From Paenibacillus antarcticus (GTDB lineage Bacteria; Bacillota; Bacilli; Paenibacillales; Paenibacillaceae): DNA of 64,000 bases. The notes beneath the pieces are model-generated. The model had not been told where the DNA came from. It searched no databases and saw only the letters and a program-made list of their open reading frames with translations. The stretch is taken from assembly GCF_001637225.1 (NCBI RefSeq), contig NZ_LVJI01000024.1:124001-188000 (forward strand). Direction: 5' to 3'. A program made the translations under genes and the position numbers. Positions 8,919-16,912 of this stretch are shown in pieces (positions within the stretch are counted from its first letter, which is position 1; the number at the start of each line of letters is the position of its first letter).

Positions 8919-10214
8919 GTGATACGCATTTCATGTAAAAGTGAAGACTGTTTAGCAACTATTTTGCCAACCACTGCTGAAAAAACAGGTGGCTATTGCA
9001 TGCCATGTCGGCAGGAGATGAATCACCAAGAGAGGCAACGATATATAAAAGAAAATCGAAAAGATGTGGATTTGTATGAGGGGATTGATGATCCGGTTGA
9101 AATTCTTAAGATCATGCACACCCCTACCTCACACGATCCATTAATTCAATACATTCCATATGGACTGAGCAGGGAGCAGTTATACATATCTTTATCTGAG
9201 GAAGACACAGACAGAATGTTAGTTTATGGTATGAGTCTATTGGATTTTGGTGATGAGGACACAAGCCAGGACATTTTGTTATCTTTGCTTTGTTATAAGA
9301 ATAAGTCGCTAGCTACCTCAATCCAGGGGCTTATCTCACATGACTTATATTATCCGGGGTTATTGTTTAAGGGAGCCTCAGATGAGGAGCGGGATCAACT
9401 GCTGAATCAAGTGGAACGAGATAAGGAAAGTCGCAATCATCTATTAGTTTCGTTAGCTTGGATTGGAGATGAGCAGGTAGTAAAGCGGTTTTGTGAATGG
9501 AGGAAATCTCCCCCGCGATGGGTGGAGGAGCTCCACATCCGGCCTGAACAATATACTTATGAAGCAGGTTGGGAGCTTACCTCAATTGGTAATCGTCGTA
9601 ATCTGTTTCATGAATACAACTATGCCATCGAGAAGATAGAAGCTAGTGATTTAAGTAATGAAGCAATTGAACCTGTAATCCTACTGACTGCTAGCTCGCA
9701 TACCTGTCTGTGGTGTGGAGGGAAGTTGACTACACTGTTGGATCTGAAAGTGTGTCACCCATCGCTTCACTTTTTGTCTATGACTGGAGAGCGGTTTAAG
9801 CTAGATACGTGTGTTATATGTAGCTGTTATAGCGTTATGTTTATGGATGTTGATTCAAATGGTGAGTCCAAATGGAGCACATATAATCAGAAACCAGATT
9901 ATTTACCAGTAATTAATATTGAAGATTATGATAACCAACATTTATCTGCAAGTAAGTTATTTAGGTTATCTAGTCAGCCTCGAAATAGCTACCACGCAGC
10001 TCACTGGACGTTAGAGTCAACTATTTCACAAGTTGGTGGGCATCCGACTTGGATACAGGATGCGGAGTACCCGATATGTCCTTGTTGTTCCAAGCATATG
10101 TTCTTTATCAGTCAGTTAGATTGGGGAGAACTAGTGGCGTATGGAGAGGGAATTTATTATACGTTTATATGTTCGAATTGTAGGATTACAGCTACATCAT
10201 TCCAGCAATCATAG
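8919..10214 (+). CDS. Cys-rich protein with DUF1963 (YwqG)-like C-terminus, unknown function
   Basis: A GTG start at 8919 is preceded by GAGGAGGAGATA. The 431-residue protein begins with a short zinc-ribbon-like region with two Cys pairs (Cys6/Cys11, then CMPC). The middle part is helical and HEAT-like. The C-terminal third has paired cysteines (CLWCGG, CVICSC, CPCC, CSNC) and QVGGHPTWIQD followed by MFFISQLDW, the look of DUF1963/YwqG proteins. It probably binds two or more zinc ions. It follows the previous gene by about 60 bases and may be co-transcribed. The role is unknown. Confidence 0.6.
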   Translation: MIRISCKSEDCLATILPTTAEKTGGYCMPCRQEMNHQERQRYIKENRKDVDLYEGIDDPVEILKIMHTPTSHDPLIQYIPYGLSREQLYISLSEEDTDRMLVYGMSLLDFGDEDTSQDILLSLLCYKNKSLATSIQGLISHDLYYPGLLFKGASDEERDQLLNQVERDKESRNHLLVSLAWIGDEQVVKRFCEWRKSPPRWVEELHIRPEQYTYEAGWELTSIGNRRNLFHEYNYAIEKIEASDLSNEAIEPVILLTASSHTCLWCGGKLTTLLDLKVCHPSLHFLSMTGERFKLDTCVICSCYSVMFMDVDSNGESKWSTYNQKPDYLPVINIEDYDNQHLSASKLFRLSSQPRNSYHAAHWTLESTISQVGGHPTWIQDAEYPICPCCSKHMFFISQLDWGELVAYGEGIYYTFICSNCRITATSFQQS

Positions 10215-10303
10215 AGGGAGTCATTTTCTCAAAGTAAATCACAATAACACACGACTATGATTTAGAGTGATTCATTTGAAATCGACAACCGCAACCTTTC
10301 ATC

Positions 10304-10341
10304 TTGTATGAAAGCGCTTTGCCAACTATACTAATGGTTGG
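10304..10341 (+). promoter_or_regulatory. Promoter with two palindromes upstream of the penicillin acylase gene
   Basis: TTGTAT (10304-10309) and TATACT (10327-10332) are spaced by 17 bases. The spacer holds the perfect palindrome AAAGCGCTTT (10311-10320), part of a cre-like site TGAAAGCGCTTTGC. A second inverted repeat, CCAAC / GTTGG (10322-10341), brackets the -10 box. Repression by CcpA or another regulator is a reasonable inference. Confidence 0.5.
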
Positions 10342-10378
10342 TATTCAACATAATAAATAACATGATGGGGGAGTCTGC

Positions 10379-12787
10379 ATGAAATTAGCAACATCAGTGA
10401 GTATTCCGCAGATCAAACGACGAAGGAGGCGTTGGCCACGAGTCATCGGGATTATAGGGCTTATTATTGTTATTTTAATTGCATGTGCGGGTGGCTATGT
10501 ATATTGGTTACTGAATAAAACTGTGCCTGTTATAAAGGGCGAATTAAAGATTAGCGGGTTAGAGAAGGTTGTGAATGTATGGAGGGATGAGTCTGGGGTT
10601 CCGCATATAGAAGCACAAAGCGAACATGATCTATATTTAGCTCAAGGATACGTGACTGCACAAGATCGTATGTTCCAAATGGATATGAGCAGAAGGCAAG
10701 CGTCAGGTCAATTAAGCGAAGTCGTGGGTGCTAAAGCTATTGATCGTGATAAGTTCTTTCGAACATTTGGGTTACGTAGGGCAGCTGAAGCTTCATTAAG
10801 TGCGTATTCTGATTCCTCTAAGCAGGTGCTTGAATGGTATGCACAAGGTGTGAATAATTACATAAGTCAGGCAAAAGAAGCAGGATCACTACCCATTGAG
10901 TTTACAATTCTAGGATACGAGCCAACGGAGTGGGTGCCGATTGATTCGTTAACCATCGGTAAGTTTATGGCTTATGATATGGCAAATGGCTGGGAAGGGC
11001 AAGCGTTCCGTTACCAACTTATTCAGCAAGTATCTGCTGAAAAGGCGAAGTCATTATTTCCAACTTATCCGAAGGATGGCGCAACTATTATTCAAGCAAT
11101 AAAGGACAATCCCATTGACTTATCGGCATTGGCATCTATTGCAATAGCTCCAGATCCGTATAATGGCAGTAACAATTGGGTTGTATCTGGAGCTAAGTCA
11201 GCTTCGGGTAAACCGATGTTGGCGAATGATCCACATTTAGGATTAGATTCCCCTGCAATTTGGTATGAGACGCATCTCTCTGCGCCTGATTTGAATGTTA
11301 GCGGTGTGATTTTTGCAGGCGTCCCAGGCATTATACTGGGGCACAATGAGCACATAGCTTGGGGTGTTACTAATTTAAATCCTGATGTTCAGGATCTTTA
11401 CATTGAAAAGAGAAATCCGGACAATCCTGATCAGTTCGAGTATATGGGTAAGTGGGAAGACGCGAAAGTGTATAACGAAGAGATCAAAATTAAGGGTGAA
11501 TTACCACTTTCCTATAAAGTAGCAGTAACGCGGCATGGTCCAAATATATCGGAATTTGCGAAGGATCAACAGCAGGACACAGCGCTTGCCATGAGATGGA
11601 CAGCACTAGATCCGACGACCGAGCTCGAAGCAATTCAAATGTTTGCGAAAGCGCGTAATTGGGATGAATTTAAGAAAAGCTTAGAGTTCTTCAATGCTCC
11701 CCCACAAAATTTTGTGTTTGCTTCCAATGACGGCACGATTGCATATCGAGCTAACGGATTAATTCCAATTCGTAAGAAAGGTGATGGATCAGTTCCCGTA
11801 CCAGGATGGACAGACGAATATGAATGGACAGGATTTATACCTTGGGATGAACTTCCAACGACAGTGAATCCACCAGAAGGGTATATCGCAACTGCGAATA
11901 ATAAAGTAATCAATGATAGTTATCCCTACCATATTACAGATAACTGGTCTCAACCCTATCGTGAAGCACGAATTCAGCAAGTGCTGAACAATAAAGATGT
12001 GCTGACAACGGAGGATTTGCAAGAATTACAGTTCGACCGTAACAATCTTCAAGCTGAAGAATTTCTCGATGGATTAATCAAGCAAGTCAAGGGGAACGCA
12101 AACCTTCGGTCCATTGATGTGGAAACATTAGAACTACTGCAGAACTGGAATAAGGTGAATGATGCGGATCAAGCTGCCCCGCTCGCCTATGAACTATGGA
12201 TTCAACGATTGGATGATGTATTGTTCAAACCTGAAATATCTGATGACATGATGAAGCTCTTTAATAATAAAGCTACCGCTAAGGATGAGATGATTCGTAA
12301 GACGCTTAGAGGTGAGAAGGAACCATGGATTGATGAAAAAGGAGGATTGGAACAAGTAGCACTGCAGGCGCTTCAGCTTGCAGTAGATCAAGCTGTTTCT
12401 TTACAAGGAAAACAACCTTCTAAATGGCAGTGGGGCAAGTTCCATCAAGTCGAGTTCCCCCATCCTTTAGGTTCTGTTAAGCCATTGAATTTGTTCTTCA
12501 ATCCTAAGCCCGTTCCTATGGGTGGAAGTAAAGTAACGGTTGGCGCAGCAGGTTGGAACAAGGATACCGGCGAAGTGTATCATGGTGCACCTTGGAGAAC
12601 AGTGATCGATTTAGCTGATCCATCGAAGTCGTATAATGTAGTTGCTCCTGGTCAATCTGGTAATTTAATGAGCAGTTGGTATAAAGACCAGATAGATGAT
12701 TGGAGTACTGGACAATACCATACGACCAGTACTGTGCCATCCGTCTATCAGGCTGAGGGAAATCAGTTACAGTTAATTCCGGAATAA
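10379..12787 (+). CDS. Membrane-anchored penicillin acylase family (S45) amidohydrolase
   Basis: The 802-residue protein has a basic N-terminus (KRRRRRWPR) and one membrane segment (about 21-45), so the catalytic part should lie outside the cell. It is an Ntn-hydrolase precursor: autocatalytic cleavage would occur before Ser264 in YNGSNNWVVSG, giving an alpha chain (about 46-263) and a beta chain starting with the nucleophile. Later family motifs include NDPHL, AWGVTN and ATANNKV. Known relatives hydrolyse penicillin side-chain amides, cyclic lipopeptides or acyl-homoserine lactones, so the natural substrate is open. It is a single-gene unit with its own promoter and terminator. Confidence 0.9.
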   Translation: MKLATSVSIPQIKRRRRRWPRVIGIIGLIIVILIACAGGYVYWLLNKTVPVIKGELKISGLEKVVNVWRDESGVPHIEAQSEHDLYLAQGYVTAQDRMFQMDMSRRQASGQLSEVVGAKAIDRDKFFRTFGLRRAAEASLSAYSDSSKQVLEWYAQGVNNYISQAKEAGSLPIEFTILGYEPTEWVPIDSLTIGKFMAYDMANGWEGQAFRYQLIQQVSAEKAKSLFPTYPKDGATIIQAIKDNPIDLSALASIAIAPDPYNGSNNWVVSGAKSASGKPMLANDPHLGLDSPAIWYETHLSAPDLNVSGVIFAGVPGIILGHNEHIAWGVTNLNPDVQDLYIEKRNPDNPDQFEYMGKWEDAKVYNEEIKIKGELPLSYKVAVTRHGPNISEFAKDQQQDTALAMRWTALDPTTELEAIQMFAKARNWDEFKKSLEFFNAPPQNFVFASNDGTIAYRANGLIPIRKKGDGSVPVPGWTDEYEWTGFIPWDELPTTVNPPEGYIATANNKVINDSYPYHITDNWSQPYREARIQQVLNNKDVLTTEDLQELQFDRNNLQAEEFLDGLIKQVKGNANLRSIDVETLELLQNWNKVNDADQAAPLAYELWIQRLDDVLFKPEISDDMMKLFNNKATAKDEMIRKTLRGEKEPWIDEKGGLEQVALQALQLAVDQAVSLQGKQPSKWQWGKFHQVEFPHPLGSVKPLNLFFNPKPVPMGGSKVTVGAAGWNKDTGEVYHGAPWRTVIDLADPSKSYNVVAPGQSGNLMSSWYKDQIDDWSTGQYHTTSTVPSVYQAEGNQLQLIPE

Positions 12788-12797
12788 TGAATACAAG

Positions 12798-12846
12798 AAA
12801 CTTTCCAAACCACTTTTTAAGGGGAATGGAAAGTTTTTCTTTTTTT
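12798..12846 (+). terminator. Terminator after penicillin acylase gene
   Basis: Perfect 9-base arms AAACTTTCC (12798-12806) and GGAAAGTTT (12828-12836) are followed by TTTCTTTTTT. Confidence 0.85.
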
Positions 12847-12890
12847 ACGAATAGAGATGAATAGAAAACACCTTATTGCATAATTTTTCC

Positions 12891-12920
12891 TTGACGATAA
12901 CTACCATTTAGTGCTAATTT
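12891..12920 (+). promoter_or_regulatory. Probable promoter of the NitT/TauT-type ABC operon
   Basis: TTGACG (12891-12896) and TAATTT (12915-12920) are spaced by 18 bases, about 45 bases ahead of the ATPase start. No operator or riboswitch is apparent. Confidence 0.4.
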
Positions 12921-12969
12921 ATATACTAATTCATATCGGCATAGTTGTAATTAGAGAGGGGAGATGACC

Positions 12970-13764
12970 ATGTCGCAAGCGGGAACTTCCATGTTAGAAA
13001 TTGACCATATCCATGTATCTTATGAAGATAATAAAAGTATCATTAGCGATGTTCATCTAACGGTGAATCAAGGTGAATTCATCAGTATTATTGGTAAAAG
13101 CGGGTGCGGTAAAAGTTCGCTTCTCAACGTGATTGCTGGGTACATTCAACCGAATCAAGGTAATATTGTTATTAATGGTCAGCGAGTAAGTAAGCCAGGA
13201 CCGGATCGCGGGTTTGTATTTCAAGATTTAGCTTTATTTCCTTGGCTAAATGTACTTGACAATGTTGCTTTTGGATTACGTATGGCTGGAATTAGCAAAA
13301 AGGAAAGAGTGGAACGTTGCAAAGAAGCCATTCTAATGGTCGGACTTGCAGGGTCAGAGCATAAGAGCATTTCAGATCTTTCTGGCGGTATGAAGCAACG
13401 GGTAGCCATAGCTCGAACATTGGTGACTAAACCAAGTATTCTTTTAATGGATGAGCCTTTTAGTGCACTGGATGAACAGACGAGGGAATCTCTACAAGAG
13501 GAGCTACTCCGTATCCAGAAAGAGACGGGAATGACTGTCATTTTGGTTACTCACAGTATTGATGAAGCGATCTATTTATCGGATCGGGTTGTAGTGTTTG
13601 ATGATCAAGGACAAATTCATAACATTGTGAATATTGGCTTGGGAAGACCACGAATTCCAGAAATTCGGGTTTCATCGTATTTTAATGAATATAAAAAGCA
13701 GTTAATGATGGATTTAAGATATGACTTTCAAATCTACTACGAGTCAGAAGGCTCAGGGATATAA
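12970..13764 (+). CDS. ABC transporter ATPase, SsuB/TauB/NrtD type
   Basis: ATG 12970 is preferred over ATG 12964 because GAGAGGGGA would sit too close to the first. The 264-residue protein has Walker A GKSGCGKSS (42-50), Q-loop VFQDLALFPW, signature LSGGMKQR (137-144), Walker B ILLMDEP and switch His in LVTHSIDEA. This is the nitrate/taurine/sulfonate family of import ATPases. It lies first in an operon with a binding protein and permease. The substrate cannot be named from this subunit. Confidence 0.9.
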   Translation: MSQAGTSMLEIDHIHVSYEDNKSIISDVHLTVNQGEFISIIGKSGCGKSSLLNVIAGYIQPNQGNIVINGQRVSKPGPDRGFVFQDLALFPWLNVLDNVAFGLRMAGISKKERVERCKEAILMVGLAGSEHKSISDLSGGMKQRVAIARTLVTKPSILLMDEPFSALDEQTRESLQEELLRIQKETGMTVILVTHSIDEAIYLSDRVVVFDDQGQIHNIVNIGLGRPRIPEIRVSSYFNEYKKQLMMDLRYDFQIYYESEGSGI

Positions 13765-13781
13765 CAAAGGGGAATGTAACC

Positions 13782-14816
13782 ATGAAAGAGAGATCAGGAT
13801 CCACCAAATTGTTCAGTATGTTAGGTAGCCTTGTGTTAGCCGTGGTAATCACTTCCGGTTGCGGAAACTCAAATACAAATAAGCAGGCTGAAGTAATAGA
13901 TAAATCTCAAGAGGGAACACAAACGCAGCAAATCCAAGAGATCAAGGTTGGTTATGTGAATTTGATTGCCGCGGCACCGGCTATTATTGCCAAGGAGAAG
14001 AAGCTACTTGATAAGCAGGGATTAAAGGCTGAGTTCTTTTCTTTTAAGAATGGACCGGATTTGTACAAGGCTCTATCCTCAGGGAAGTTAGATATCGCGT
14101 ATGCGGGAATGCCAGCGGCTGTTAATTGGGGCTCACGCGGAGCAGAATTCACAATAATTGCTAAAGTAGATCAAGGGAAAAATGGGCTGTTCACGAAAGA
14201 GTCATCTGGGATTACACAAGCTGCTGATCTTAAAGGGAAAAAACTTGGGAATCTGGTTAAAGGTAGCGGCGTAGATTATCTGATTCGTGCGGTATTACTT
14301 CCAGAAGGTCAGCTTGACGATCAATCCGTCACATTAGTACAAATGGAGACACCTAACATGGAGACTGCGATAACAAATGGGACAATCGATGCGGCTGTAG
14401 CCGGCGAACCGTTCTTGACCTTTGCAGAGTTACGTGGACTCAAAGTCGTACAGGAACTTCCAGACCCGGCATTTGTAGTTCTCGGTTCGAACGCTTTTTT
14501 AAAAGAGCAACCGGACGCTGTGAAGAAATTCATTCAAGGTCATATTGCTTCAATTGAGGAGTTGAATCAAAATGTGACCGAAAATGCCGAGGTGTTGGCC
14601 AAAGCATTTAACGTTCCGGAAATTAAAGGAACGGATAAAACGTACACTCCGACTGAGGTAATCACGCAAGCATTGAAGCGTAACAAGTTCGAATATAAAT
14701 TTACCGATGACGATCTGTTATATTACCAAGAGGTGGCAGACAATAGCTTCACGATTAAATCAATCGAAAAGCAACTCGATGTATCAACGATCATCGATAC
14801 AACTTGGATTAAATAA
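13782..14816 (+). CDS. ABC transporter substrate-binding lipoprotein, SsuA/NMT1-like
   Basis: A signal peptide ends in lipobox TSGC (Cys27). The mature part is a two-lobed class II binding protein with the typical opening IKVGYVNLIAAAPAIIAKEK, the LSSGKLDIAYAGMPAAVN segment and AAVAGEPF, as in sulfonate, nitrate or thiamine-precursor binders. An AAGGGGAATG site precedes the ATG. The gene begins 17 bases after the ATPase gene. The C-terminal lobe ends in a family-typical helix region. The accompanying OsmC gene hints at sulfur compounds, but this is inference. Confidence 0.88.
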   Translation: MKERSGSTKLFSMLGSLVLAVVITSGCGNSNTNKQAEVIDKSQEGTQTQQIQEIKVGYVNLIAAAPAIIAKEKKLLDKQGLKAEFFSFKNGPDLYKALSSGKLDIAYAGMPAAVNWGSRGAEFTIIAKVDQGKNGLFTKESSGITQAADLKGKKLGNLVKGSGVDYLIRAVLLPEGQLDDQSVTLVQMETPNMETAITNGTIDAAVAGEPFLTFAELRGLKVVQELPDPAFVVLGSNAFLKEQPDAVKKFIQGHIASIEELNQNVTENAEVLAKAFNVPEIKGTDKTYTPTEVITQALKRNKFEYKFTDDDLLYYQEVADNSFTIKSIEKQLDVSTIIDTTWIK

Positions 14817-14844
14817 CCGGGCCTTCGAAGGCAGGGGGAATATC

Positions 14845-15591
14845 ATGAAAAAATTTCATTTCGGCATACTTGCCATCCCTTTTATCATCATTGTGTGGAT
14901 GTTGGTTGCAAGGAATTATCCTCCCATTATATTTCCGGGACCATGGAGTACTTGGCTTGAACTGAAGAAGCAGCTCATATCTCCTGAATATTACCACCAT
15001 ATTGGGATCAGTCTTTACCGATTGTTCTCTGGATTTGCAATAGCGGCGATCTCAGCATTCGTATTTGGATTGTTAGCAGGGGTAAGTAAAGCATTTCGAC
15101 AATTCCTATCTCCAATGACCATGTTGTTTCAAGCGACACCACCGATGGCTTGGGCGCCATTGCTCATATTGATGTTAGATTTAGGGAATGCACCGATGAT
15201 TGCGGTCATCGTTATTGCCGCATTTTTCCCTATACTCGTCAATGTGATCCAAGGGATGGAGCGTATCAAAATTACGCATATTCGTGCAGCTCAGACACTT
15301 GGCGCTAATCGCCTTCAGTTGGCATGGCATGTGTATTTGCCGGAGGTTATGCCGTCTGCGTTCACAGGCGTCGTCGTAGGGTTTGGAATCGCGTGGCGTT
15401 CACTTGTTGCAGCAGAGATGATTGGTGGGAGTGCTGGGATTGGTTGGCTCATCTCTTCCAGTGGACAAATAGGCAACTCACCGTTAGTCATGGTAGGCAT
15501 CATCACAATTGGTATATTGGCCATGTTCTTCGAATTTGTACTGTTGTATCCGTTGAAGAAGCGGTTTGCATCATGGGCCCTTAAGGGGTAA
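14845..15591 (+). CDS. ABC transporter permease, SsuC/TauC type
   Basis: ATG 14845 follows AGGGGGAAT; an earlier in-frame start inside the preceding gene lacks support. The 248-residue protein has about six membrane segments and the EAA loop, HIRAAQTLGANRLQLAWHVY followed by a Pro-Glu pair, which contacts the ATPase. It completes the importer. A GC-rich imperfect hairpin lies in the 28-base gap after the binding-protein gene. Confidence 0.9.
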   Translation: MKKFHFGILAIPFIIIVWMLVARNYPPIIFPGPWSTWLELKKQLISPEYYHHIGISLYRLFSGFAIAAISAFVFGLLAGVSKAFRQFLSPMTMLFQATPPMAWAPLLILMLDLGNAPMIAVIVIAAFFPILVNVIQGMERIKITHIRAAQTLGANRLQLAWHVYLPEVMPSAFTGVVVGFGIAWRSLVAAEMIGGSAGIGWLISSSGQIGNSPLVMVGIITIGILAMFFEFVLLYPLKKRFASWALKG

Positions 15592-15616
15592 TACAACATT
15601 TAAGGAGGTAACCATA

Positions 15617-16069
15617 ATGAAAATTTATATACAGCGAGTGAAACGTTTTCTACATCTAGCACATGCACAGAATCGCACAGTAACTGTCGATCAAAGTGTG
15701 GAGCGAGGCGGCGAGGATTTAGGCTTTCGTCCTACCGAGTTATGGCTCATTGGGTTGTCATCTTGTTCGGTAATGACACTGCTTCGTTATGCAGAACAGA
15801 ATACATTTCCACTTACAGATGTATCCGTTAATGCGGAAGATACGGTAGATGAGAACGGGGATATTTCAGCAATCGATTTCGGAGTCAGCTTTACAGGAGA
15901 TTTAACGGATGAACAGAAAGAAAGTCTGCTTCAACATGTGAAAAATAACTGCAAGGTGCTGCGTACGGTAGGCTCTCATATCACTATCAACTTTAAAGAG
16001 TCGCTCTTAACGGATACGCCTAATGAAGGTATGAGTTGTACATTAGAAGGCGGCAATTGCTGTACCTAA
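15617..16069 (+). CDS. OsmC family protein
   Basis: ATG 15617 has a near-perfect AAGGAGGT upstream. The 150-residue protein matches OsmC/YhfA-type proteins: an N-terminal beta region, PTELWLIGLSSCSVMTLLRYAE with the first redox cysteine (in SSCS), and a second cysteine in NNCKVLRTV. Members reduce organic hydroperoxides with thiols. The tail has extra cysteines (GMSCTLEGGNCCT), which is atypical and may bind metal or form a disulfide. It is the last gene of the ABC operon, 25 bases after the permease. Confidence 0.85.
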   Translation: MKIYIQRVKRFLHLAHAQNRTVTVDQSVERGGEDLGFRPTELWLIGLSSCSVMTLLRYAEQNTFPLTDVSVNAEDTVDENGDISAIDFGVSFTGDLTDEQKESLLQHVKNNCKVLRTVGSHITINFKESLLTDTPNEGMSCTLEGGNCCT

Positions 16070-16085
16070 TATTTATTAAAGCAGG

Positions 16086-16110
16086 CGGGTCCTATGTGGA
16101 CCCGTTTTTT
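16086..16110 (+). terminator. Terminator of the ABC/OsmC operon
   Basis: The perfect 7-base stem CGGGTCC / GGACCCG with a 5-base loop is followed by six Ts. Confidence 0.92.
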
Positions 16111-16150
16111 GTTATTATTTTCGTAAGGAATCTATTGAATTCATTAAGGT

Positions 16151-16369
16151 TCAAATCTTATTACTCTTGATGAATTCAAGAAACTCTACAATAATATGCG
16201 ATACTGCATCTTCTTGCGGCATATGAATAAATTGGCTTAGTCGAACGATATCCCCTTTATACAATTCGATGAGTTCCAACATGGACTCAGAATGATTGTG
16301 CTTTGCCGCATGTAGTAAAGTTAGGAATTCGCTGTCTGGGATAGTTTCTGTATCATTTTTCGCTTCCAT
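16151..16369 (-). CDS. Small RsoA-like sigma co-subunit (HTH_16-type)
   Basis: The 72-residue protein has the segment LLHAAKHNHSESMLELIELY with EDAVSHIIVEFLEFIKS, resembling the HTH_16/sigma region 2-like family that includes Bacillus subtilis RsoA. Its ATG (16369) is preceded by AGGCGGTG and lies inside the 3' end of the sigma region 4 gene, a 49-base overlap that implies translational coupling. By analogy with SigO-RsoA, it would bind core RNA polymerase and the -10 element while its partner binds the -35 element. The assignment rests on pattern and gene order. Confidence 0.6.
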   Translation of the reverse strand: MEAKNDTETIPDSEFLTLLHAAKHNHSESMLELIELYKGDIVRLSQFIHMPQEDAVSHIIVEFLEFIKSNKI

Positions 16370-16662
16370 TTGTTCACCGCCTGTTGGCTCATTTGTAGTT
16401 GTCGTGCAACTTCTGATTCGGTCTGATCTTGGATATAGAGTTTATACAAAATGATCTTTCCATAGGGAGGTAATGTATTTATGAGTTGCTGTACCACTAT
16501 CTTGTTTTCAGTAGAATAGGTAAAGTTAGGTGCAGCAGGTTCTATCCCATAGAAAGAACATTCTCGTTTTTTAATGATTTTGGCGCGATATTGCAATCTC
16601 CATCCAATACGATAAACTTCGGTTTTATAACGTTCATAAAGGCTCTGTTGTGTCTCTATAAT
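16321..16662 (-). CDS. Sigma-70 region 4-like (SigO-type) protein with probable ATT/ATA start
   Basis: The C-terminal half has a clear region 4 helix-turn-helix: LPPYGKIILYKLYIQDQTE, then SEVARQLQMSQQAVNKWKRK. A TTG start at 16596 would give 91 residues, but the frame stays open upstream and codes for LYERYKTEVYRIGWR, which reads as genuine protein. The only stop before it (TAG) is directly ahead of AAGGGAGAA. No ATG, GTG or TTG lies between, so ATT (16662) or ATA (16659), ideally spaced from that Shine-Dalgarno site, is the likely start (about 113 residues). It appears to be the -35-binding half of a split sigma factor with the downstream RsoA-like gene. Confidence 0.6.
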   Translation of the reverse strand: MIETQQSLYERYKTEVYRIGWRLQYRAKIIKKRECSFYGIEPAAPNFTYSTENKIVVQQLINTLPPYGKIILYKLYIQDQTESEVARQLQMSQQAVNKWKRKMIQKLSQTANS

Positions 16663-16912
16663 AAGTTCTCCCTTCTATTATGTTCTAAGTCTATTTACCT
16701 GTAGGGAAATACGAAGCGTAATTCCACAACCAAAACAGGAACGTTTGTTCTTATTTAGTATATCATTTATTGGTCATATTTGGTTGGTAAATTAAATTTT
16801 GATCGTAACGGTTGTTTTTTTGAAGGGTGAATCACCTATATATATGAAGGCACGAACAAGAAAGCGATGAAGTAAACTAAAGTGCCTATCATGAATATAT
16901 GGAGTTGTTTAT

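Noticed and set aside
16321..16596. TTG 16596 as the start of the sigma region 4-like gene
   Set aside because: The codons upstream read as protein and the better-spaced Shine-Dalgarno site lies at about 16665-16674; it stays a fallback only.
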